DNA from: Clostridia bacterium | GTDB taxonomy: Bacteria > Bacillota_A > Clostridia > Christensenellales > Borkfalkiaceae | Direction: 5' to 3' | Length of the DNA: 11,290 bases | Assembly (NCBI GenBank): GCA_017456945.1 | Contig: JAFTIK010000035.1 | Coordinates: 1 to 11,290 of the forward strand | Shown here: piece after piece, positions 5,930 to 11,290 of the stretch | Numbering within the stretch: the stretch's first letter is position 1 | Layout: each line of letters starts with the position of its first letter | Translations under genes and position numbers: made by a program | The notes under the pieces: generated by a model | Database searches by the model: none | What the model was told of the DNA's origin: nothing | The model's input: only the letters and a program-made list of their open reading frames with translations

Positions 5930-7039
5930 TTATTCGGTTAAATCCCCTAATTTTACAAATCTAACTGCGTCTTTACCCCTTACCCAAGGCGTGCCGTTAA
6001 AATAGTCGATTGCTAGTTCAGAAGTGCTATACCCTAAATACGCATCTCCCATAATATCTACTAAACAACAGTTTACCATACCGCATTTGCTATAAAGTTC
6101 TGCAACGATTTTATTTTTATTTGGGTCGGGATTCGTGCCAAGTCGCAACCTTAAACAGGTTCTACCTTGAATAACCGTGGGGCGATTGCCCGTGTCGGCG
6201 TTAAAGTGGTTGGTTATGATAAGTATATCGTTATTATATACGATAACTCTAGACCTACAAGAAACACTATCTTTTATAACGACGGGCTTACTCCAAGTCT
6301 TGCCCATATCATCGCTAGTTACGTAGAATATTGAATCTTTTTCAGGTGGTGTTCTAAACACACCGTAAATCTTGCCGTTAAGAATTTTATAATCCATTTC
6401 ATACTGCGCAGTATAAGGACATATAGCAAAGAATTCCAAGGTTGCAAGGTCGTCGTTAGAACGATATAAAATAGGCTCTGCAAGATAACTGGTTATAACC
6501 CCGTAAGCATATCCGTCTTCCCCACGGAAAATAGTATGACTGCCGAAAGAAATCTGTTCTGTTTGGCAATATTCGTGGTTATGAAAACCATTATCTTCAA
6601 GATATTTAAATTGCTCGGTAATATTTAGTTTAACGATAGAACCGTCTTCTCTTTTAAGCATTACTATCTTTTCTTCTGAAAGTTCGCCCGTGATATAGTT
6701 AAAGTCTTTATAACACATATCGTGGTCGCCTTCTGCACGGCTATCCTTTTCGTAAAAAACTCTTACCTTACCATCGCCAAGCGCAAAAAGGTTTTGGCAG
6801 TATTCCGAATTACCACTCGCTATTTCTACGAATTTAATGTTAGTAGGCTGGGACGCGGGAAAATACGAAAGACATATTCTACCCCTTGATTCGCCGTAAG
6901 TACCGTGTGGTCCGGGCATATACGCGCAAAAACATACGCCGTATTTGCTATCAAACGCCAAGCCTACCCCGTCGCCTGCCGTTTCGTCTAACCCGTTATT
7001 TATCTGCGTGGAAAACCTTAAAATTTCCGAAGTAATCAT
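5930..7039 (-). CDS. Sialidase-type (Asp-box) beta-propeller protein, second tandem copy
   Basis: This 369-residue protein has no signal peptide or membrane segment, so it is probably cytoplasmic. It contains one clear Asp-box (SDDMGKTW, about 242-249), the hairpin motif of the BNR/sialidase superfamily, and the repeated beta-strand pattern of a propeller. It is a full-length paralogue of the gene upstream, of identical length and co-linear, with most residues shared and near-identity across about residues 160-240. Its ATG overlaps the TGA of that gene (ATGA), so the two are translationally coupled. Known superfamily members are sialidases and other glycosidases, but also non-enzymatic propellers. 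I cannot identify a complete sialidase active site (arginine triad, acid, Tyr/Glu pair) by eye, so substrate and even catalysis are open. It is the last gene of the operon, closed by a strong terminator. Confidence 0.8.
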   Translation of the reverse strand: MITSEILRFSTQINNGLDETAGDGVGLAFDSKYGVCFCAYMPGPHGTYGESRGRICLSYFPASQPTNIKFVEIASGNSEYCQNLFALGDGKVRVFYEKDSRAEGDHDMCYKDFNYITGELSEEKIVMLKREDGSIVKLNITEQFKYLEDNGFHNHEYCQTEQISFGSHTIFRGEDGYAYGVITSYLAEPILYRSNDDLATLEFFAICPYTAQYEMDYKILNGKIYGVFRTPPEKDSIFYVTSDDMGKTWSKPVVIKDSVSCRSRVIVYNNDILIITNHFNADTGNRPTVIQGRTCLRLRLGTNPDPNKNKIVAELYSKCGMVNCCLVDIMGDAYLGYSTSELAIDYFNGTPWVRGKDAVRFVKLGDLTE

Positions 7040-8145
7040 TTTGTTAAACCCCCTAATTTTACAAATCTAACTGCGTCTTTACCCCTAACTTTCGGATTGC
7101 CGTTTTGATACTCTAACGCTAGTTCAGAAGTACTATACCCTAAATATATATCGCCCAAAATATCTATAAGAGAAACGTTTACCATACCGCTCTTGCTGTA
7201 AAGTTCCATAACCATATTATTTTTGCAAGGCGCGCCATTTTCTGCAAAGTATAGCCTTATGCTAGTTCTGCCTTGCTGAATTTCAGGGCGATTGCCCGTG
7301 TCGTTATTATAGTGGTTTGCCGAAACCAAGATACGTTCGCCGTAATTTATTACTCTGGGCCTACAAGAAACGCTATCTTTAATAAGCGTTGGCTTGCTCC
7401 AAGTCTTCCCCATATCTTCGCTTGTTACGAAATATATCGAATCTCTTTCGGGTGGCGTTCTAAACACGCCGTAAATCTTGCCGTTAAGGAATTTATAGTC
7501 CATTTCGTACTGCGCGGTATAAGGACATATAGCAAAAAATTCCAAGGTCGCTAAATCGTCGTTAGAACGGTACAAAATAGGCTCTGCAAGATAACTAGTT
7601 ATAGCCCCGTAAACATAGCCGTCTTCCCCACGAAAAATAGTATGACTACCGAAAGAAATCTGCTCGGTGTTAAGATAGGTATGATCTACGTAGCCGTGGC
7701 TTTCAAGGTAAGCAAACTGCTCGCTCGTGCAAAGTTTAACGATAGAGCCGTCTTGCTTTTTAAGCATCATAACCTTTTCTTCAGAAAGTTCGCCCGTAAG
7801 ATAGTTGAAATCTTTATAACACGTATCGTGGTCGCCTTCAGCACGGCTATCCTTTTCGTAAATAACCCTTACCTTACCGTCGCCAAGACCCCAAATATTG
7901 TTGCAATATACGTCTTTATCCGTACTTATCTCAACAAACTTAATATTCGTCGGTTGAGATGCAGGGAAATAGCAAAGCCCTATTCTTCCCCTTGACTCAC
8001 CGTAGCAACCGTGATGCCCTGGCATATACGAGCCGAAAACTATGCCGTATTTACTATCAAAAGTAAGCCCTATTCCGTCGCCACTAGTTTCGGTAAGCCC
8101 GTTGTTAATCTGTGTGGAAAATCTTAAAACTTCTGAATTTTTCAT
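7036..8145 (-). CDS. Sialidase-type (Asp-box) beta-propeller protein, first tandem copy
   Basis: The product has 369 residues, no export signal, and one clear Asp-box (SEDMGKTW, 242-249); a degenerate Asp-box-like turn (FAENGAP) lies near 300-306. Stretches shared with the paralogue include LRFSTQINNGL at the N-terminus, YGESRGRI (48-55), EKDSRAEGDHD (97-107), TEQISFGSHTIFRGEDGY (160-177), SYLAEPILYRSNDDLATLEF (184-203), YGVFRTPPE (225-233) and VRGKDAVRFVKLG at the end. Family knowledge points to a glycan-handling fold, but the reaction is unknown. The ribosome binding site AAGGGGT overlaps the stop of the PLP enzyme gene 4 bases upstream, and the 3' end overlaps the second copy, so all three proteins are made together. 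Two retained copies with many silent differences suggest an old duplication under selection, perhaps for hetero-oligomers or two related substrates. Confidence 0.8.
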   Translation of the reverse strand: MKNSEVLRFSTQINNGLTETSGDGIGLTFDSKYGIVFGSYMPGHHGCYGESRGRIGLCYFPASQPTNIKFVEISTDKDVYCNNIWGLGDGKVRVIYEKDSRAEGDHDTCYKDFNYLTGELSEEKVMMLKKQDGSIVKLCTSEQFAYLESHGYVDHTYLNTEQISFGSHTIFRGEDGYVYGAITSYLAEPILYRSNDDLATLEFFAICPYTAQYEMDYKFLNGKIYGVFRTPPERDSIYFVTSEDMGKTWSKPTLIKDSVSCRPRVINYGERILVSANHYNNDTGNRPEIQQGRTSIRLYFAENGAPCKNNMVMELYSKSGMVNVSLIDILGDIYLGYSTSELALEYQNGNPKVRGKDAVRFVKLGGLTK

Positions 8146-8149
8146 TATT

Positions 8150-9436
8150 CTACCCCTTATAATATTTTACCATATCCGCGGTAATCTTTAGGTATTCATC
8201 AATATCTTCTCTGCCGTGACAATGCATAGGCGAAACTCTTATCGCCCCAGTAATACCAAGGGCTTCTACGATACGCTTGGAATAAATGCTAGTGTTAACG
8301 CGTTCGTAAACGGTTACCCCACGGCGTTGATATTCGGCTACCGTTTTAGTAAAATCTACCCCGTCTATGCCCATTGCGACTATAAGGTCGCGCTTGGTAA
8401 TATCCTTGGTGTCCACGTAAACGGTTACCCCGTCGATATACCTTAACCCCTTAACTTCGGGCGTGCCTTCTAACATTCTGTAAAGTAGCGCGCGTTCGTG
8501 AAGGTGTATTCTTCTCATACCTTCGTCGTAAGTTTCCTTTCTTGTTTTCTTGCCGATAAAATGCTCGCCTATATAGCAAACGTAATTTATTATTTCCATC
8601 ATAGCGGCAAAGTTTGCAGGCGCGCTAGTGCCAAGTTCAAAGGTTTCTTGCGATTTAGCAATTAGTTTATGGTGCGGGAATTTTACCACCCTATCCGAAA
8701 CGTAGCAGTAACCGCAACCACGCACGCCGAAGAACTTGTACGGCGCAATGTTGGCAACGTCAACCCCAAGGTCTTCCACGTCTATCTTGCAATGGGGGGC
8801 GTGCTGAACCATATCGCTTACGATATAAATATCTGGGTTAATTTCCCTTGCTCTGCGGGCTATCTCTTTAATATCCATAATGTTTCCCGAAATATTAGAC
8901 GCCGACATAATGCTAAGTAGCACGGTGTCTTTATCTACACGCTTAATAACTTCTTCTACTTCTATACCCCCCGTAACCGTGCTTGCAGGAACTACGCGCA
9001 TTTCACGGTTGGTTTTGTTGCAATAATATTCAACGGCGTCAAAAGCAGACGGGTGCTCGATAGAAGAAACCACGGCGTTTGTGCCTTTTGCGTTTTCCAT
9101 AATCATACCTACGGCTTGGAACATAGTTTGCGACGCCGTAAGTTCGGTGATGAGCGCTCCACTTTTAGCGCCGAAAATAATCTCTAAAATTTCTTTAGTC
9201 CCTTGCTCTACCAAACCTTTAAGAAAAACCGAGCGCGCGTGTATGCGTTCGGGGCAGTCGGGAAAGGCTTCTAGTTCAGCCTTTCTTTCCACGCACCTTT
9301 TAAGGCGCAACGAGCCACCCGAATTATCAAAAAACAAACGCTTGCCGTGCTCGGGGTCGGCGTCTGCCAAGAAAAATTTTTCTTTAAGTTCTTTAACGAA
9401 ACTTTCTTCAAACAATAAACCTTTATCGTATTGCAT
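8150..9436 (-). CDS. PLP-dependent enzyme of the aminotransferase class V fold
   Basis: This 428-residue cytoplasmic protein has the class V (cysteine desulfurase/IscS-SufS-like fold) landmarks: FFDNSGGS at 35-42, SSIEHPSAFD (124-133; His128 at the cofactor-stacking position), SASNISGNIMDI (178-189), SDMVQHAPH (207-215; Asp208 contacting the pyridine nitrogen), the PLP-binding lysine in ANIAPYKFFGVRG (Lys234), FELGTSAPAN (266-275) and IRVSPMHCH (399-407; Arg400 at the substrate carboxylate position). The segment that carries the catalytic cysteine in SufS-type desulfurases, just before this arginine, has none here (RGVTVYERVNTSIYSKRI). It is therefore more likely an aminotransferase, epimerase or lyase than a desulfurase. 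A ribosome binding site GGAGAG precedes the ATG, and the gene is first in the operon with the two propeller genes. The substrate cannot be told from sequence. Confidence 0.85.
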   Translation of the reverse strand: MQYDKGLLFEESFVKELKEKFFLADADPEHGKRLFFDNSGGSLRLKRCVERKAELEAFPDCPERIHARSVFLKGLVEQGTKEILEIIFGAKSGALITELTASQTMFQAVGMIMENAKGTNAVVSSIEHPSAFDAVEYYCNKTNREMRVVPASTVTGGIEVEEVIKRVDKDTVLLSIMSASNISGNIMDIKEIARRAREINPDIYIVSDMVQHAPHCKIDVEDLGVDVANIAPYKFFGVRGCGYCYVSDRVVKFPHHKLIAKSQETFELGTSAPANFAAMMEIINYVCYIGEHFIGKKTRKETYDEGMRRIHLHERALLYRMLEGTPEVKGLRYIDGVTVYVDTKDITKRDLIVAMGIDGVDFTKTVAEYQRRGVTVYERVNTSIYSKRIVEALGITGAIRVSPMHCHGREDIDEYLKITADMVKYYKG

Positions 9437-9468
9437 AAAATCTCTCCATAATATTTATTTTCATTTTA

Positions 9469-9497
9469 ATTATATATTATTGTTTTAGAAATGTAAA
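9469..9497 (-). promoter_or_regulatory. Sigma-A-type promoter of the PLP enzyme-propeller operon
   Basis: On the minus strand TTTACA (9492-9497) and TATAAT (9469-9474) are 17 bases apart. It gives a short leader of about 25 bases with GGAGAG before the ATG at 9436. Its -35 is 21 bases from the -35 of the divergent regulator promoter, so one bound protein could control both. Confidence 0.82.
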
Positions 9498-9518
9498 TGG
9501 ACAAATTTGCTAAAAACA

Positions 9519-9547
9519 TTGAATTTCTTGCAATATTGTGTTATTAT
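9519..9547 (+). promoter_or_regulatory. Extended -10 promoter of the first AraC-family regulator
   Basis: TTGAAT (9519-9524) and TATTAT (9542-9547) are 17 bases apart, and TGT directly before the -10 makes it an extended -10. The predicted transcription start falls at or next to the A of the ATG at 9554, so the mRNA would be leaderless. Confidence 0.7.
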
Positions 9548-9553
9548 ATTCTT

Positions 9554-10324
9554 ATGAATCAATTAACCCAAATAAAAACTAGCGTTTTCGGGGTAGATTT
9601 CCACTATTCTAAAAGCAAAATAATTACCGAGCGCGAAATACACGATTACCACGAATTTTTGTTCTATATCGACGGAAACGCCACTTTCCGCACGGAAACT
9701 TATAGAAAAAAATTGAGTAATTTCACCTTGATTTTTATACCCAAAGGCAAATATCACATTTTTACGCCCGAAACCCCCGAAAGTTTTACCCGCCTTAAAA
9801 TCTCTTTTAAAGACGGCGATATTACCGCAAATTTACCCGAAGATTTTTTATTAGACGTTAAACTTATTAGCAATTTAGAGCCTTTCGTGCTTTCGCTATT
9901 TGAAGATATAATATCCGTATTAAAAAACGGCGTTGATCAAACGGACGGCTTGCGCATTTACGGCAATTTTTTAACCGCCCTTTCTTCTTTTGCCAAAATA
10001 AACTGCGCGACCTACGGTAAAAACTATTCGCCCGTAGTGCATGATTGTTTTGAATATATAGAAAATAATCTTTCAACCGATTTAACCATACAAAATTTAA
10101 GCAAAGTTTTGGGTTGCTCTGCTTCTGCGCTATCTCACGCTTTCAAAAATCAAACGGGCATATCACTGCACGGCTATATTTCTCAAAAAAGGTTGGCGCT
10201 TGCTAAAACCCTTTTAGATAAAGGGGAAAAACCCACCGAAATCTACTTAAAATGCGGTTATAAAGACTACTCTTCCTTTTACAAGGCCTACGTAAAAGCC
10301 TTTTCGATAAACCCAAAAAAATAA
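9554..10324 (+). CDS. AraC-family transcriptional regulator, divergent from the PLP enzyme-propeller operon
   Basis: With the start at 9554 the protein has 256 residues. Residues 1 to about 100 form a cupin-like sensor domain (HDYHEFLFYIDGNATF, then LIFIPKGKYHIFTP). Residues 160-256 form the two helix-turn-helix AraC DNA-binding domain: LTIQNLSKVLGCSASALSHAFKNQTGISLHGYI and the second motif KPTEIYLKCGYKDYSSFYKAYVKAFSINP. The chain stops a few residues earlier than usual after the final NP. The frame extends 19 codons upstream to an ATG at 9497, but that start has no ribosome binding site, touches the -35 of the divergent operon, and its extension covers this gene's own promoter, so I reject it. 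The position implies control of the adjacent operon, probably in response to a small ligand. No ribosome binding site precedes 9554 either, which fits leaderless translation. Confidence 0.88.
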   Translation: MNQLTQIKTSVFGVDFHYSKSKIITEREIHDYHEFLFYIDGNATFRTETYRKKLSNFTLIFIPKGKYHIFTPETPESFTRLKISFKDGDITANLPEDFLLDVKLISNLEPFVLSLFEDIISVLKNGVDQTDGLRIYGNFLTALSSFAKINCATYGKNYSPVVHDCFEYIENNLSTDLTIQNLSKVLGCSASALSHAFKNQTGISLHGYISQKRLALAKTLLDKGEKPTEIYLKCGYKDYSSFYKAYVKAFSINPKK

Positions 10325-10332
10325 CCAACAAA

Positions 10333-10362
10333 AAAACTCCCGTTTACAAGAACGGGAGTTTT
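10333..10362. terminator. Bidirectional terminator between convergent regulators
   Basis: AAAACTCCCGTT and AACGGGAGTTTT form a perfect 12-bp stem with a 6-base loop. T-rich tails follow on both strands (TTTTAATTTTT on plus, a run of T on minus). It sits between the stop codons of two convergent genes and can serve both. Confidence 0.92.
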
Positions 10363-10367
10363 AATTT

Positions 10368-11144
10368 TTATTTCCGTTTAGCGAAAACGGAGGGACTTAC
10401 GCCCACGTGTTTTTTGAAAAACCTACTAAAATACGCCACATCGGTAAAACCTAAAATTTCCGATATTTCGCTTACCGTTATTTCTTCTAATTTCAAAAGC
10501 ACTTTTGCCTTTTCTATAATCAAGTTATCCCTATACTGCAAAGGCGAGCACCCGAACTGCTTGTTAAACAAATTATAAAACTGAGAAGTGCTTAAAAAGC
10601 AAATCTTGGCAAGTTTAACGCAATCTATAGGCTCGGTAAAATGCCCCGCTATATACACGCACGCTGGGTGTATTTTACCGTTTGAAACCGTTTGTTTTTC
10701 CTTTATTAAACACTTAAACAAATTAAGCAGTTTTTCCATCTTTAACAAGTTGTCGTTTGAATATAAACACAAATTTTTCAATTGGTCTAAAACTTGAACG
10801 CACTCGCTATCAAAAGAGTTGGTAACCTTTTCGGGGTGATTAGAAAATAATACAATCTCGTTATCGACTTTTACAGTAAAATCCACCCTATAAAACTCTA
10901 CGTCTTCAGACACTACAGTTAAAGTATGTTTAGAGCCAAATGGTAAATACACGGCAGAGCCTGGCGTAAAGGTTATCTTCTTGCCTTTGTATTCATAAAC
11001 GCATTCCCCCTTAATGAATAATAAAAACCCGTTACAATGCCTTTTTTTAACATTTAAATATCTATAAACAGGCTTTTGATGTATAAGGTTTATCCCCGAC
11101 ACCGAAAATTCGTAATTACCTAACTTATCTAACGGAATAATCAT
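10368..11144 (-). CDS. AraC-family transcriptional regulator, second copy type
   Basis: The 258-residue protein has an N-terminal cupin-like sensor domain at about 15-95 (FLLFIKGECVYEYKGKKITF, PGSAVYLPFGSKHTL) and a C-terminal AraC domain at about 160-258. The first helix-turn-helix is around IDCVKLAKICFLSTSQFYNLF. The second, TVSEISEILGFTDVAYFSRF followed by FKKHVGVSPSVFAKRK, matches the AraC signature closely. The ribosome binding site GAGGTGAT precedes the ATG, and a near-consensus sigma-A promoter lies upstream. It is only distantly similar to the other regulator at 9554-10324, so it is not a recent duplicate. It is divergent from a plus-strand gene beginning at 11284, with 21-bp-spaced direct repeats between them, which marks it as the probable activator of that gene. 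Repeat copies near its own promoter also allow autoregulation. The inducer is unknown. Confidence 0.92.
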   Translation of the reverse strand: MIIPLDKLGNYEFSVSGINLIHQKPVYRYLNVKKRHCNGFLLFIKGECVYEYKGKKITFTPGSAVYLPFGSKHTLTVVSEDVEFYRVDFTVKVDNEIVLFSNHPEKVTNSFDSECVQVLDQLKNLCLYSNDNLLKMEKLLNLFKCLIKEKQTVSNGKIHPACVYIAGHFTEPIDCVKLAKICFLSTSQFYNLFNKQFGCSPLQYRDNLIIEKAKVLLKLEEITVSEISEILGFTDVAYFSRFFKKHVGVSPSVFAKRK

Positions 11145-11161
11145 ACCATCACCTCGACTTT

Positions 11162-11190
11162 AGTATAACGCTAGAATTTTTTCTTGTCAA
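11162..11190 (-). promoter_or_regulatory. Sigma-A-type promoter of the second AraC-family regulator
   Basis: On the minus strand a perfect TTGACA (11185-11190) and TATACT (11162-11167) are 17 bases apart. This is the best consensus match in the window and predicts a leader of about 10-15 bases carrying GAGGTGAT. Confidence 0.88.
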
Positions 11191-11198
11191 CCAAAATC

Positions 11199-11231
11199 GG
11201 AAAATCGTACAAATATATACGAAAAACGTGT
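11199..11231. promoter_or_regulatory. Candidate AraC-type operator: two direct repeats 21 bp apart
   Basis: GAAAATCGT (11200-11208) and GAAAAACGT (11221-11229) are direct repeats with one mismatch in nine, offset by exactly 21 bp. A further AAAATCG occurs at 11193-11199. AraC-family proteins typically bind such same-face direct repeats two helical turns apart, next to the -35 of the gene they activate. The proximal copy ends just before the expected -35 position of the gene at 11284. Confidence 0.6.
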
Positions 11232-11252
11232 ATTCCTTTTTTAACAAATTTG

Positions 11253-11261
11253 TGCAATAAT
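11253..11261 (+). promoter_or_regulatory. Candidate extended -10 of the gene starting at 11284
   Basis: TGC-AATAAT reads as an extended -10 with one mismatch in the hexamer. The bases 17 upstream (TTCCTT, 11233-11238) are a poor -35, which fits a promoter that depends on an activator bound at the adjacent repeats. Confidence 0.45.
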
Positions 11262-11283
11262 AGTAGCGCAAGGAGAAAAGCAG

Positions 11284-11290
11284 ATGAAAA
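11284..11290 (+). CDS. Start of an unidentified gene, cut by the right edge
   Basis: An ATG at 11284 has AAGGAG (11270-11275) 8 bases upstream, ideal for this organism. Only two codons (Met-Lys) and one base are inside the window, so the product cannot be named. Its position opposite an AraC-family regulator with a candidate operator between suggests it is that regulator's target; in Bacillota such targets are often sugar transport or glycosidase genes, which is inference only. Confidence 0.55.

Noticed and set aside
5930..8145. Tandem propeller genes as a sign of a recent transposition or duplication
   Set aside because: Many silent differences separate the copies, and no terminal repeats or mobile-element genes flank them, so the duplication is old and looks maintained.
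9081..9488. 135-codon plus-strand frame opposite the PLP enzyme
   Set aside because: Antisense to a well-supported gene with family motifs, with no ribosome binding site or recognisable product.
9497..9553. N-terminal extension of the first AraC-family regulator from an ATG at 9497
   Set aside because: No ribosome binding site, overlap with the -35 of the divergent operon, and the codons cover a good promoter for the gene itself; the AraC domain layout is complete from 9554.

Overview
The window reads as chromosome of a spore-forming, Gram-positive bacterium of the Bacillota, most likely an uncultured clostridial lineage. The evidence is a run of clostridial-type sporulation and germination genes (spoIIR, sleB, ypeB, a SipL-like gene) next to veg and ispE, AAGGAG-type ribosome binding sites, and vegetative promoters of the TTGACA/TATAAT type. 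There are no RNA genes, CRISPR arrays or insertion sequences that I can see.

Region 1 (1-5930, all on the minus strand, so read from high to low coordinates). An A-tract-rich region and a strong sigma-A-type promoter lead into a gene for an unrecognised protein with two zinc ribbons and a very acidic tail. Then come veg, a terminator, a SipL-like spore coat morphogenetic gene (starting at a GTG), ispE (isoprenoid precursor synthesis), a second terminator, and a tight unit spoIIR-sleB-ypeB. The last unit is preceded by a sequence resembling a sigma-F (forespore) promoter. SpoIIR is the forespore signal that activates sigma-E in the mother cell. SleB is a spore cortex-lytic transglycosylase and YpeB its partner. 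ypeB runs off the left edge and carries an unusual charged cytoplasmic extension.

Region 2 (5930-10324). A compact minus-strand operon encodes a PLP-dependent class V aminotransferase-fold enzyme followed by two tandem, closely related 369-residue sialidase-type (Asp-box) beta-propeller proteins without signal peptides. A divergent AraC-family regulator lies upstream. The two transcription units are driven by back-to-back promoters with perfect 17-bp spacers, and the regulator mRNA is predicted to be leaderless. This looks like a small, regulated, cytoplasmic metabolic or carbohydrate-handling locus of unknown substrate, and it is the best candidate for an undescribed system here.

Region 3 (10324-11290). 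A strong bidirectional terminator separates the first regulator from a second, convergent AraC-family regulator on the minus strand. That regulator has a consensus-like promoter of its own. It faces a plus-strand gene of which only the ribosome binding site and first codons are inside the window. Between them lies a pair of near-identical 9-bp direct repeats exactly 21 bp apart, the geometry expected for an AraC-family operator.
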